A stretch of DNA of 64,000 nucleotides from Seonamhaeicola sp. S2-3 (GCF_001971785.1 NZ_CP019389.1:1251001-1315000); one strand, 5' to 3'. Shown: positions 7,474 to 16,959, numbered from the stretch's first letter. Numbers and translations: made by a program. The notes: generated by a model from the sequence alone, not told the origin.

Positions 7474-9249
7474 TTAATTTATATCATCACCTCTTAATGC
7501 TCTGTACCGTTTTCTAGCATCAACAAAATAAATACTATCGGCATGATTAAATATAATTTGTTCATACAAAGATTTTGCTTTTTCTGGTTGGTTTAAAACT
7601 TCTTCATACAAACGCCCTAAATTGAAATAGGCATCATCTGCTAAAATGCCATCTCTGTAATTTTCTATAAGTACTTCAAAATTTGCTACCGCCTTATTTA
7701 TTTCACCTTTCTGTTTAAATAATTGCCCTTGTTTAAAGAGTGTTTGCGCTATAATGGGTTCTGTATTATGTTCGTTTAAAATTTTGTTTAAAATAGAAAT
7801 AGCTTGGTCTGTTTTATTTTGAAAAGCTAATAAATCTGCTTTAGCATACAATTTTAAAGCTGTTTGGGTAGAGTCTTCGTACTTATTATCTGAGATAAGC
7901 AATTTTAAATCGAGTGCATCATTAGCAATTAATTGAGATGTTGATGATTTTAGTATTTTAAGCTGTGATTCTGCCCATTTAAAATCGCCTTTATAATAAC
8001 TGGTTTTAGCTACTCTAAAACGTGCTTCTTGAGATATTGTACTATTTTTTAAATTACGCTGAATTTGCGTGTAATATATTAAGGCTTGGTTAAATTTTTC
8101 TTGCAAAACTAAAATATCTCCCAATTCTAATTTTACTTGGGCTTTTTGTAATCTGTTTATAGGTAATTCTAAGGTTTTTTCTAAAACTTTAGTGGCTTCG
8201 GTGGTTTTATCCATATAAAACGCTAAAAAATGCGCATAGGCAATTTGTAAATCTAAGGTCTGCGAAAAGGTTCCGAATTCTTCAAAAAGCGCTAAATATT
8301 TTTTATTTATTTCTTGATAGTTTTCTTTAGAGCTTTCTTTAGTTTCTATTTGAATTAAATAATATTGCGCATTGAGTTTTGTTTCTAAATCTTGGGCAGT
8401 ATTAATGATGTAATTGTAAATTTCTTTAGCAATGTCATTTTGGTTTTCATTAGCAGCTATTCTTCCCAATTCTTTTATTCTTTCTAAACTTTCTGGTTGC
8501 CTGTTAAAAATGGCTTTTTCTTGAATAAATGCTTTTTTGAAATCTTTTTGTTGAATGAATAGCCAACTCAACATCTCATTCCACAGTAAATTGGGTTCTT
8601 GTTGTAATTTTTTTAGTAAAATTTTTCTAAGAAGTATGTTATTTTCATCATCTCCGTTCTCTCCTAAAAACCCGTTTATTCTTCTTTTAATATCGCCTAA
8701 TGAAATGGGACTAGTCTCTGCAAAATTTAAATAGCTGTTAAACATTTTCTCAATGTGTCCTTGCTCACCATACAACTGTGCCAACTGAATATTAAAATTG
8801 TAATCTGGATTTAGTTGCATGGCTTTTTCATAAGCAACAACCGCTTCATTTAAAAGTGAATGACTTTGAAAACTCCTAGCTATTGCAAACACATAACTTG
8901 GTATTTCATTAATCTGTTCTAGTGCCTGTGAGTAATAAGCATTTGCTCTTTGAACATCATTTTTTAGTTGGTAATTAAACCCTAACTCAACCAATAAGGC
9001 TGGGTAATTAATTTTAGAAATAAGGTTTTTAAGAAATGTTTCGGCTTCATCATATTGCTCTAACTGCTGATGTGAAGCTATTATTTGATTTACATAATTT
9101 ATGTTAGAAGGGTTTTGAGCATAAAGCTTTTTATACTCATGAAGTGCTTTATCAAACTCTCCTTTCTTAAAATAATCAACAGCCAAATTTGCATCTTGTG
9201 CAAAAAGATTAAAAGACAGGAATACACATAAAACAAATAGGGCTCTCAT
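7474..9249 (-). CDS. Secreted tetratricopeptide-repeat protein
   Basis: A 591-residue protein with a signal peptide (MRALFVLCVFLSFNLFAQ, cleaved near residue 18) followed by TPR repeats along its whole length. Clear units include DYFKKGEFDKALHEYKKLYAQNPSN, AVVAYEKAMQLNPDYN, and at the end DDAYFNLGRLYEEVLNQPEKAKSLYEQ. The ATG at 9247-9249 is chosen because it begins the signal peptide; the frame is open upstream to a TTG at 9336, but those residues do not look like a leader. It is probably periplasmic and acts as a protein-binding scaffold. It is the first gene of the run to mgtE, with a TACATTTG box just upstream. Confidence 0.9.
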   Translation of the reverse strand: MRALFVLCVFLSFNLFAQDANLAVDYFKKGEFDKALHEYKKLYAQNPSNINYVNQIIASHQQLEQYDEAETFLKNLISKINYPALLVELGFNYQLKNDVQRANAYYSQALEQINEIPSYVFAIARSFQSHSLLNEAVVAYEKAMQLNPDYNFNIQLAQLYGEQGHIEKMFNSYLNFAETSPISLGDIKRRINGFLGENGDDENNILLRKILLKKLQQEPNLLWNEMLSWLFIQQKDFKKAFIQEKAIFNRQPESLERIKELGRIAANENQNDIAKEIYNYIINTAQDLETKLNAQYYLIQIETKESSKENYQEINKKYLALFEEFGTFSQTLDLQIAYAHFLAFYMDKTTEATKVLEKTLELPINRLQKAQVKLELGDILVLQEKFNQALIYYTQIQRNLKNSTISQEARFRVAKTSYYKGDFKWAESQLKILKSSTSQLIANDALDLKLLISDNKYEDSTQTALKLYAKADLLAFQNKTDQAISILNKILNEHNTEPIIAQTLFKQGQLFKQKGEINKAVANFEVLIENYRDGILADDAYFNLGRLYEEVLNQPEKAKSLYEQIIFNHADSIYFVDARKRYRALRGDDIN

Positions 9250-9262
9250 GCTGTAAATATAA

Positions 9263-9270
9263 CAAATGTA
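9263..9270 (-). promoter_or_regulatory. Candidate -7 box (TACATTTG) of the TPR-rsmA-mgtE run
   Basis: The minus strand reads TACATTTG, matching TAnnTTTG, only 13 bases before the ATG at 9249. The leader would be very short. No strong -33 element is seen. The upstream terminator at 9298-9326 supports a new transcript starting here. Confidence 0.45.
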
Positions 9271-9297
9271 GTAGGTTGAAAATGTAAATATTTTAAT

Positions 9298-9326
9298 AAA
9301 AAAATGCCCGAAATAAATTTCGGGCA
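9298..9326 (-). terminator. Rho-independent terminator after the 40-codon gene
   Basis: A 9-base-pair stem (TGCCCGAAA with TTTCGGGCA) and a TTTA loop is followed on the minus strand by seven Ts. It lies 115 bases after the stop of the small gene at 9441-9563 and before the TPR gene. Just before the stem the minus strand has TTTTGGTTGGTTA, also found at the terminator at 40593-40635. Confidence 0.85.
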
Positions 9327-9440
9327 CATTAACCAACCAAAAAATAAACGTTCTATTAACAACCGTTAAATATAAAAACGATGGTATTATTCAGATTGGG
9401 GACAATCTTAAATTTTTTAAAATATTATAAGAGAAAATCC

Positions 9441-9563
9441 CTATTTACTCACAATAGCGGTTGAATTATTCTCAGATTTTACAATTTGAAAATCTGAAAA
9501 TAATACTTTACCAGCAAATAAAATGAGTGCAATTAAAAGAATGAAGCGTTTTAAATTTTTCAT
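9441..9563 (-). CDS. 40-residue single-helix membrane or secreted peptide
   Basis: A small gene: ATG at 9561-9563 and TAG at 9441-9443. The product starts MKNLKRFILLIALILFAGKV, a basic end followed by a 14-residue hydrophobic helix. A short polar tail ends NNSTAIVSK. It could be a single-pass membrane peptide or a secreted peptide with a weak signal. The frame is supported by an ATG, a clean hydrophobic profile and a strong terminator downstream that would otherwise serve no gene. It is in a 489-base interval between serS and the TPR gene. I do not recognise a family. Confidence 0.55.
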   Translation of the reverse strand: MKNLKRFILLIALILFAGKVLFSDFQIVKSENNSTAIVSK

Positions 9564-9738
9564 GGTTAGTAAGTTTGATAGATTTGGTTGTACTAACATC
9601 TAAAATATAAAACGAAAAACAAAGAGAAGCTTTTAAAATTCGTTGAACAACACTATAAACATGCATTTCGTCGATAAAAACAACAAAAACCCATTTGTTT
9701 TGTAGGTTTTTACTTCTTGTTTTAAGGCTGTAGAACGC

Positions 9739-11010
9739 TTAATTTATTATTTTAAAACCTGTATATGGTTGTAATACTTCTGGTATTACAATACCGTCTT
9801 TTGTTTGGTAATTTTCTAAAATTCCGGCTAATACACGTGGCAATGCTAAAGAACTTCCATTAAGGGTATGTGCTAATTCATTTTTACCATTACTGTTTTT
9901 AAAACGCAACTTTAAACGGTTAGCCTGAAAAGTTTCAAAGTTAGATACTGATGATATTTCTAACCATCTATCTTGAGCTGTAGAAAACACTTCAAAATCA
10001 TAAGTTAATGCAGAGGTAAATCCTAAATCACCACCACAAAGCTTTAATATTCTGTAAGGTAATTTTAACTCTTGCAAAATGGTTTTTACATGAGCCACCA
10101 TACCGTCTAAAGCTTCATAAGATTTACTTGGGTGTTCTACTCTTAAAATTTCAACCTTATCAAACTGATGTAATCTATTTAAACCTCTTACATGCGCACC
10201 GTAACTCCCTGCTTCTCTACGAAAACATGGTGTGTAACCAGTAATAGCTAATGGTAGCTCGGTTTCATTTAAAACAACATCTCTAAAAATGTTTGTTCCT
10301 GGAACCTCTGCTGTAGGAATTAAATATAAATTATCTGCCGTTACATGGTACATTTGCCCTTCTTTATCTGGTAATTGCCCTGTACCAAAACCAGAGGCTT
10401 CATTTACCAAATGAGGTAACTGAAATTCTGTATAACCCGCCTCTGTATTTTTATCTAAAAAATAGGTAATTAAAGCACGTTGTAATTTAGCACCCTTACC
10501 TTTATATACTGGAAAACCGGCTCCTGTAATTTTGTTACCAAGTTCAAAATCTATGATGTCATATTTTTTGGCAAGCTCCCAATGTGGTAATGCTCCTTCT
10601 TCTAAAACTGGTATATCGCCTTCTCTATAAACCTCTTCATTATCATCTTCTGTATTTCCTGCCGGAACAATACTGTTAGGCACATTGGGTATTTTATATA
10701 AAAGCTCGTTTAACTCGTTAGTTTTGTTATTAAGATCTTCTGTTAGTTTTTTTGAAGTTTCTTTTAATTGTCCGGTTTTAGTTTTTATTTGATTTGCTTC
10801 TTCTACCTTTCCAGACTTAAACAACATGCCAATTTCTTTTGAAAGCGCGTTAGATTCTGCCAAAGTATTATCTAACTCTGTTTGAATTTTTCTGCGATCT
10901 TCATCTAAAGCAATTACTTGGTTTATATCGTTGGTAGCATCAATATTTCTTTTTGCTAACCTCTCTATTACCAAATCTTTGTTTTCTCTAATAAAAGGTA
11001 CTTGTAACAT
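9739..11010 (-). CDS. serS: Seryl-tRNA synthetase
   Basis: A 423-residue class II synthetase of normal length. The N-terminal part (about 1-105) is the long antiparallel coiled-coil that grips tRNA-Ser (DEDRRKIQTELDNTLAESNA onward). The catalytic domain shows motif 2 as FRREAGSYG and motif 3 as GSSLALPRVLAGILENYQ. It charges tRNA-Ser and also makes Ser-tRNA-Sec where needed. A TACTTTTG box lies 20 bases before the ATG, so it is probably a single-gene transcript; the next gene downstream is the small 40-codon one after 175 bases. Confidence 0.97.
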   Translation of the reverse strand: MLQVPFIRENKDLVIERLAKRNIDATNDINQVIALDEDRRKIQTELDNTLAESNALSKEIGMLFKSGKVEEANQIKTKTGQLKETSKKLTEDLNNKTNELNELLYKIPNVPNSIVPAGNTEDDNEEVYREGDIPVLEEGALPHWELAKKYDIIDFELGNKITGAGFPVYKGKGAKLQRALITYFLDKNTEAGYTEFQLPHLVNEASGFGTGQLPDKEGQMYHVTADNLYLIPTAEVPGTNIFRDVVLNETELPLAITGYTPCFRREAGSYGAHVRGLNRLHQFDKVEILRVEHPSKSYEALDGMVAHVKTILQELKLPYRILKLCGGDLGFTSALTYDFEVFSTAQDRWLEISSVSNFETFQANRLKLRFKNSNGKNELAHTLNGSSLALPRVLAGILENYQTKDGIVIPEVLQPYTGFKIIN

Positions 11011-11029
11011 GTCTTAAAAATTTGAGCGA

Positions 11030-11037
11030 CAAAAGTA
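11030..11037 (-). promoter_or_regulatory. Candidate -7 box (TACTTTTG) of serS
   Basis: The minus strand reads TACTTTTG, a full TAnnTTTG match, 20 bases before the serS ATG. No TTG is found at the expected -33 distance. Confidence 0.45.
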
Positions 11038-11187
11038 CATGATTTTTTTCATTTTTAGGTTTCTTAAAACTAAATGAAATAAAATTATGGACTAAAAAAG
11101 TGGTTACTAAAATGAAACTAAATTTTGTTTTTTATAAGCCACAAAATTTTAGTTTTACTGAATAAATTTAAGGATTTACAAAGAAAA

Positions 11188-12504
11188 TTAATCTTGTTTT
11201 GAAGGTAAAATCCACTTACTGTGTTTAAAAGTTTCCCATTCAACACTAGCTAAATCAACATCAGGGTTTATAAGCTGTTTATATGGCCTGCCATTTACAC
11301 TTATTTTGCAATTTACATATACTTCAACATCTTGATTATTCTTTTTAAAAATTTCTTTTAAGCGTTGAGCAAACTGCCAAATCATATCTGGTTTTACACT
11401 AACACCTCTTTGTTGTTTTCTGGTTAAATAGTTGCTTAATTTAACATGTATAACACGCCCTGTTTCTTTATTTTTAACGGTATATGTTGCAGAACCACTT
11501 TTGGCTCTTAGCATCATACGCCATGAAAGTCTGTGGCCTTCTTCAGTCCATAAAACATCATCTTTAATAACATGATGACGCAATGGTAGCAGTATTTGAA
11601 AAACAAAGTAAACTGTAAAAAATGTAACCAACGGGATTTTAAATTTTGGAAGTATAACTTCTTTAGAACTGTAAAACGGTTTCTTTTTTAAAAATAGTTG
11701 TTGAATGGTTTTTGGCTCAAAAAAGAATAAGGAAAATGCTAATGATAAATAAGGGAATATTCCTATTTGAAACACAAACGAATTAAATAAATGAAAGATT
11801 ATTGATGCAAAAAAAGCATACTTTCTGGTTGGTTTAAATAATAGCAAAGGAATAATTAGTCCGTCAAAAATAACGCCTCCATAAGCCAAAATATAATGCA
11901 ACCATTTTTTTTGAAGCAACTCACCTACAAGAAAATAATTGCTCTTTGGTTTCATTAATAATTCAATAACCGTTGTATTTAACCAATCTGGATACAACTT
12001 AGCTATTGATGCGTAAGTGTAAACAATAAACAATTGTAATACAATAACCCATTTGCACCAAATAGGCATAGAAAATTGTTTTAAACTGGGATTTTGTTTT
12101 ACATCAATTGAGGCATATTTGTTTGCTGGCAAAAACGCCATAATACTGCTAATGAGTATAAGTAAATAATAATGATTGTTATAAGATGATTTCTGCATTA
12201 AATATGTTGCAGACCACATAATAGTAAATGCAATTATGCTAAAACGATATTTATAACCTAACATTACAAACAAACTAAAAACTCCCATAATAGCATAATA
12301 ACCATACATACCATATCCTGGTAGTGGTTGTAACCACTCAAAACCAATAAAAGAAAATGTAAATTCTGGGTCTATTAATGTACGTTTAACCCATCCTGTA
12401 AAAATAGCTCCAACAGATTCTAGAAAACAAAGTAACCCGAAAATAACCCGAAAAACAATAAGGGCAGCATTATCAATATGCTTAAACAAGCCATTATTAA
12501 TCAT
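11188..12504 (-). CDS. HTTM-domain membrane protein (vitamin K-dependent gamma-carboxylase-like)
   Basis: A 438-residue protein with at least seven hydrophobic helices in the first 285 residues and a soluble C-terminal region. The patterns IDNAALIVFRVIFGLLCFLE and MQKSSYNNHYYLLILISSIM are those of the HTTM domain found in the membrane part of vitamin K-dependent gamma-carboxylase. The bacterial members are largely uncharacterised, so carboxylation of glutamate or a protein is not assured. Its ATG overlaps the end of ribF by eight bases, which points to translational coupling. Confidence 0.82.
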   Translation of the reverse strand: MINNGLFKHIDNAALIVFRVIFGLLCFLESVGAIFTGWVKRTLIDPEFTFSFIGFEWLQPLPGYGMYGYYAIMGVFSLFVMLGYKYRFSIIAFTIMWSATYLMQKSSYNNHYYLLILISSIMAFLPANKYASIDVKQNPSLKQFSMPIWCKWVIVLQLFIVYTYASIAKLYPDWLNTTVIELLMKPKSNYFLVGELLQKKWLHYILAYGGVIFDGLIIPLLLFKPTRKYAFFASIIFHLFNSFVFQIGIFPYLSLAFSLFFFEPKTIQQLFLKKKPFYSSKEVILPKFKIPLVTFFTVYFVFQILLPLRHHVIKDDVLWTEEGHRLSWRMMLRAKSGSATYTVKNKETGRVIHVKLSNYLTRKQQRGVSVKPDMIWQFAQRLKEIFKKNNQDVEVYVNCKISVNGRPYKQLINPDVDLASVEWETFKHSKWILPSKQD

Positions 12505-13432
12505 GGTGTGTAGCTATATAGGTGAGTGCTATTTCCTTATCTTTTTTAAGTTGATTTTTTAAGACTTCAACAGATTCAAACTTTTTCTCATCTCTAATAC
12601 GTTTAAGCAATTCTATTTTAATTGGTTGGTTATAAATATCTTTGTTAAAGTTGAAAAAGTTAACCTCTATAGTTTCTTTTTTACCATTTACAGTTGGGTT
12701 CATTCCTATATTCATCATACCGTATATGGTTACTCCCTCAATATTAGATTTTACAATATAAGAGCCATGTTTTGGTATTAGTTTATAATTTTCTGTAACA
12801 TTAATATTTGCCGTAGGAAACCCTAATTTCTTACCCAAACCTTTCCCTTTGGTTACGGTTCCTGATATTATAAAATTATAACCTAAATATGCATTGGCTT
12901 TGGTTATATTGCCTTCGTTTAGAGCATTTCTAATTTTTGTAGAACTTACAGCAACATCATCAATATCTTGAGCCGATATTTCTTCAACTTCAAAGCCATA
13001 AATCTCACCAAACTCTTTAAGGTCATTTATATCGGCATTTCTATTTCTTCCAAACCTATGATCATAACCAATAATTACTTTTTTGGCATTGAGTTTATCT
13101 ACTAAAAGATCTTTAACAAAATCTTTAGCAGTAAGCCTTGAAAATTCTTTAGTAAACTCTTTAATAAGTAAAAAATCTAGTCCAACAGATTCTAAAATTT
13201 GGCGCCTTTCATCAATGGTATTAATCAATTTAATATTAGAATCTTTTTGAAGTACCATTCTGGGGTGCGGAAAAAAAGTAAGTATAACAGATTTTAAATC
13301 TTCTTGTTTCCCTGTATTTACAAGACGTTCAATAATTTTTCTATGCCCAATATGAACACCATCAAAAGTACCAATGGTAACCACCGTGGGTTTTACAGAT
13401 TTATACGCTGTAATATTCTCTACACTACTCAT
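12497..13432 (-). CDS. ribF: Bifunctional riboflavin kinase / FAD synthetase
   Basis: A 311-residue protein that turns riboflavin into FMN and then FAD. The N-terminal FAD synthetase has the nucleotidyltransferase start VVTIGTFDGVHIGHRKII and the later ISSTKIR-like block (AVSSTKIRNALNEG). The C-terminal flavokinase begins about residue 185 with GTVTKGKGLGKKLGFPTANI and holds TYGMMNIG-like and EVNFFNFNKDIYNQ motifs. It is the first gene of a two-gene unit with the HTTM gene and is divergent from the metalloprotease gene. Confidence 0.96.
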   Translation of the reverse strand: MSSVENITAYKSVKPTVVTIGTFDGVHIGHRKIIERLVNTGKQEDLKSVILTFFPHPRMVLQKDSNIKLINTIDERRQILESVGLDFLLIKEFTKEFSRLTAKDFVKDLLVDKLNAKKVIIGYDHRFGRNRNADINDLKEFGEIYGFEVEEISAQDIDDVAVSSTKIRNALNEGNITKANAYLGYNFIISGTVTKGKGLGKKLGFPTANINVTENYKLIPKHGSYIVKSNIEGVTIYGMMNIGMNPTVNGKKETIEVNFFNFNKDIYNQPIKIELLKRIRDEKKFESVEVLKNQLKKDKEIALTYIATHHD

Positions 13433-13445
13433 TTAACTCACCAAA

Positions 13446-13476
13446 TTGTTAATTTAATTTAAAAAAGTTAGATTTG
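13446..13476 (+). promoter_or_regulatory. Promoter of the secreted metalloprotease (TTG-N20-TAGATTTG)
   Basis: A TTG at 13446-13448 and TAGATTTG at 13469-13476 are 20 bases apart. Both elements and the spacing fit the Bacteroidota consensus TTG-N17-23-TAnnTTTG. The start codon follows 36 bases later. Confidence 0.6.
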
Positions 13477-13512
13477 TTACTAAACAAAAAGAAATTGCCC
13501 CGAAAAATCTTT

Positions 13513-16500
13513 ATGAAAACAAAACTACATTATGTTTTATCAATAGCAACACTTTTAATTGCATTTTCAAGTTTTGCTCAAAATTCTTATTGGAAAAAAC
13601 TAGAATCTGCTAAAAACTCTGAAAAAATATCTAAGTTTCAAATAGATAAAAATAAAGCACATTTTTTTAAGGTTAATAGGGCTCAATTTAACAAAAACAA
13701 AGCAACAGCTTCTTTAAGAAGTTCAAAAAAAAAAGATGAAAACACTATTATCTCAATTCCTGGAATTAACGGAGAGATAGAACAATTTAAAATTTTTGAA
13801 GCCCCTGTTTTTGCTCCAGAATTATCGGCTAAATTCCCCCAAATTAAATCGTATGTAGGTTATAGTTTAAACAAATCTGGTGTACGACTAAGAATGAGTA
13901 CCTCTCCTGAAGGTATTCAAACCATGATTTCGTATCCAGATAAACCAAACGTGTTTATGCAGCCCATTGAAAAAGGTTCAGATACTTACGTTTTATACAA
14001 CAAGGGTAGTAACAGCGCAACATTACATTGTAAAACAATTGATGAAGTAAGTGAAACCTTAAAAAGTAACCTTTCAACTTTAAAAACAAATGATGAAGGC
14101 GGTGCTAATAACCAAGTACTTCAAAAATTCAGAATAGCCATTTCTGTAACTGCTGAATATACAGATTACCATGGCGGAACCGTAGCTGATGCCTTAGCTG
14201 CCATAAACACCACATTAAGCAGAGTAAATGAAGTTTTTGAAACCGATATGGCTATTACTTTTGAACTCGTTGCAAATAATGATCAATTAATTTATACAGA
14301 CCCCTCAACAGACCCCTATTCTAATGCTAGTGTTGGTGCAGAAGGTTCATGGAGCTCAGAAGTACAATCAACAATAACCAGTGTAATTGGAGAAGCTAAT
14401 TACGATATAGGGCATCTTTTTGGAGCATCTGGTGGCGGTGGAAATGCCGGTTGTATTGGGTGTGTATGTAATAATAATACTAAAGGAAGTGCCTACACTT
14501 CACCTTCTGATGGTGTACCAGAAGGCGATTTATTTGATATTGATTTTGTGGCCCATGAAATTGGTCACCAGATGGGTGCAAATCATACTTGGGCTTTTGA
14601 AAACGAAGGCACAGGCGTTCAGTCTGAACCTGGTAGTGGATCAACAATAATGGCTTATGCTGGCCTTGAAGGAGCTAATAATGTTGAATTAAGTGGCGAT
14701 GATTATTTTCATTACCACAGCATTAAACAAATACTTGATAATCTAACAGGAAAAAGTTGTCAAACAACAGAAGTTATAAGCAATAATCCTCCAATTGCAG
14801 ATGCTGGTAGTGATTATAATATCCCTAAAGGAACCGCTTATGTTTTAAAAGGATCTGCTACAGATACTGATAGCGGTGACAACCTAACCTATTGCTGGGA
14901 ACAAACCGATAGTGGCATTACTAACTATCTAAATTTTGGCCCAACATTAACCACAGGGTCAATGAACAGGTCTTTACCGCCATCTAGTTCTCCAAACCGC
15001 TATATACCAAAATTCAGTAGTGTTTTAGCTGGAAAAACAGAACAAACCAATCCAACTTTAGGTAGTGACTGGGAAACCGTTGCTTCGGTTGGAAGAACGC
15101 TTAATTGGGCGTTAACAGTTAGAGATAGATATAATAGCACTTCAACAGGAGGGCAATCTAGCTATGATACCATGCAAATAATTGTTGAAGACGTAACCCC
15201 TTTTACGGTTGATAACCCCATTTCTTGGGCACAAGGAAGCATTCAAACTATTACTTGGGTTGTTGGAGAAACCACCAACGCTACTATAAATTGTCAAAAT
15301 GTAAATATTCTTTTATCTACCGATGGAGGCGCTACATTTACAACTATAGCATCAAACACGCCTAATGATGGCTCTTTTGATTACACAGTGCCTGCCACCA
15401 TTGCAGATACTAACCAAGCTAGAATTTTAATAGAAGCGGCTGATAATATATTTTATGATGTATCTGATTTTAACTTCTCTATTTCTACAGACCCCGACTT
15501 TTTTATGGTAAATGACGTTTTATCACCAATTAATTGTGGAGATGCTACTGCCACTTTTAATTTTGTTTATGAAGCAGCTAATGGTTTTTCTGAAACTGTA
15601 ACATTTAGTGCTTCAGGAAATCCTTTAGGTTCAACAGTATCGTTTTCACCTTCTAGCATGTCCTCTTCAGGCAATGTTACCATGACAATATCTGATTTAG
15701 ATGATGTTTCACAAGGAGATTATACTATTACTGTTACAGGAACATCAACATCAATTACTAAAAATACAGACTTTGAGTTTCCTTTTTATAATGGTGTTTG
15801 CTCTTCTGTAGCCAATACTGAATATGCAACCAGCACCACTTTAGTTCAATTTAACACAATTAATCAAGTATCTGCTAAACCTTCTGGATACAGTAATTAC
15901 ACTTCCGTATCAACAGATGTAAATAGAAATATCTCTTACGACTTAACTGTTAATGTAAATACCGATGGTAATTTTACAACCAATACAAAAGTTTGGATAG
16001 ATTGGAACCAAAACTGTAGTTTTGATGATGCTGGTGAAGAATATAATTTAGGTGATGCCACCAATGTTGCTAATGGAGCTACAGCTAATTCACCGTTTAC
16101 AATTACAGTGCCTGCCGATGCCGTTACAGGTAATACTACTATGAGAGTTTCAACAAAATTTAAAGATGACGGACTTGTAACTTCATGTGAAAACGGGTTT
16201 GATGGTGAGGTTGAAGATTACACACTAAATATTTTACCAAATTCTGATTATGAAACATCTATCTCATTGGTACAATTAAACAGTATTAATAATGCATCTG
16301 ATAAAGACTCTAGTTATTCTGATTATACATCAATTTCAACAGATATTAATAGAAATAGTAATTATGATTTAACCGTTAATGTTAATACTGAAGGAAATTT
16401 TACCACCAATACAATGGCTTGGATAGATTGGAACCAAAATGGCATTTTTACAGATGCTGGTGAAACATATGATTTAGGAGAAGCAACAAACGCTTCAAAT

Positions 16501-16938
16501 ACAATAACAAGCAACTCACCGCTCTCTATAAATGTGCCTATAGATGCCGCTTTAGGAAGCACTATTATGCGTGTTGCAACAGGCTATATTGGTGAGTCTG
16601 AATTAAATCCCTCTACAAATGGTGGTGATGGCGAAGTTGAAGATTACACGCTAAATATAACACCTACTGCCAATATTGAACAATATGGTTTTGATAACTT
16701 TATAGTATACCCTAACCCTAATAATGGTGAATTTACCATTAAATTAAATGGCTCTCTAACTAGAGATATTACTATTGAACTTTTTGATGCTAGAGGTAGA
16801 TTTTTATTAAGAAAAGTATTTCAAGCAACTGGAGACTTTCAAGAAGATGTTCAGCTTAATTACGTACAATCTGGTATGTATATTTTAAATGTAAGTGATG
16901 GGGTAAAAAAATCAACTAAAAAGATAATTGTTAAATAG
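13513..16938 (+). CDS. Secreted reprolysin-like zinc metalloprotease with GEVED repeats and T9SS sorting domain
   Basis: A 1141-residue secreted protein. A signal peptide (MKTKLHYVLSIATLLIAFSS, then FAQ) is followed by a propeptide-like region to about residue 200. The metzincin catalytic domain has the zinc motif HEIGHQMGANH with His348, Glu349, His352 and His358 and a following Met-turn (TIMAYAG). Two similar GEVED-type modules occupy about 771-912 and 913-1050. A type A T9SS C-terminal domain (FIVYPNPNNGEFTIKLNG to KKIIVK) follows, so export should go through the type IX pathway and end on the cell surface. An upstream in-frame TTG at 13474 is not used as start because the signal peptide begins at the ATG. 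It is a single gene facing away from ribF. Confidence 0.93.
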   Translation: MKTKLHYVLSIATLLIAFSSFAQNSYWKKLESAKNSEKISKFQIDKNKAHFFKVNRAQFNKNKATASLRSSKKKDENTIISIPGINGEIEQFKIFEAPVFAPELSAKFPQIKSYVGYSLNKSGVRLRMSTSPEGIQTMISYPDKPNVFMQPIEKGSDTYVLYNKGSNSATLHCKTIDEVSETLKSNLSTLKTNDEGGANNQVLQKFRIAISVTAEYTDYHGGTVADALAAINTTLSRVNEVFETDMAITFELVANNDQLIYTDPSTDPYSNASVGAEGSWSSEVQSTITSVIGEANYDIGHLFGASGGGGNAGCIGCVCNNNTKGSAYTSPSDGVPEGDLFDIDFVAHEIGHQMGANHTWAFENEGTGVQSEPGSGSTIMAYAGLEGANNVELSGDDYFHYHSIKQILDNLTGKSCQTTEVISNNPPIADAGSDYNIPKGTAYVLKGSATDTDSGDNLTYCWEQTDSGITNYLNFGPTLTTGSMNRSLPPSSSPNRYIPKFSSVLAGKTEQTNPTLGSDWETVASVGRTLNWALTVRDRYNSTSTGGQSSYDTMQIIVEDVTPFTVDNPISWAQGSIQTITWVVGETTNATINCQNVNILLSTDGGATFTTIASNTPNDGSFDYTVPATIADTNQARILIEAADNIFYDVSDFNFSISTDPDFFMVNDVLSPINCGDATATFNFVYEAANGFSETVTFSASGNPLGSTVSFSPSSMSSSGNVTMTISDLDDVSQGDYTITVTGTSTSITKNTDFEFPFYNGVCSSVANTEYATSTTLVQFNTINQVSAKPSGYSNYTSVSTDVNRNISYDLTVNVNTDGNFTTNTKVWIDWNQNCSFDDAGEEYNLGDATNVANGATANSPFTITVPADAVTGNTTMRVSTKFKDDGLVTSCENGFDGEVEDYTLNILPNSDYETSISLVQLNSINNASDKDSSYSDYTSISTDINRNSNYDLTVNVNTEGNFTTNTMAWIDWNQNGIFTDAGETYDLGEATNASNTITSNSPLSINVPIDAALGSTIMRVATGYIGESELNPSTNGGDGEVEDYTLNITPTANIEQYGFDNFIVYPNPNNGEFTIKLNGSLTRDITIELFDARGRFLLRKVFQATGDFQEDVQLNYVQSGMYILNVSDGVKKSTKKIIVK
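15823..16660 (+). repeat. Tandem duplication of a GEVED module inside the metalloprotease gene
   Basis: Two copies of about 426 bases lie head to tail, 15823-16248 and 16249-16660. The shared protein motifs are NRN-YDLTVNVNT-GNFTTNT, WIDWNQN and GEVEDYTLNI. Identity is visible at DNA level in stretches such as TGGATAGATTGGAACCAAAA, so the duplication is not ancient. Confidence 0.85.
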
Positions 16939-16959
16939 AATTTATCTTTGGCAGCAACT

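Noticed and set aside
7474-9336. Longer form of the TPR protein starting at the TTG at 9336
   Set aside because: The extra 29 residues run back through the terminator at 9298-9326 and precede a clear signal peptide start at 9249.
11111-11155. Imperfect hairpin between serS and the HTTM gene as a terminator
   Set aside because: The AT-only stem has a bulge and no T run follows on either strand, so it was not called.
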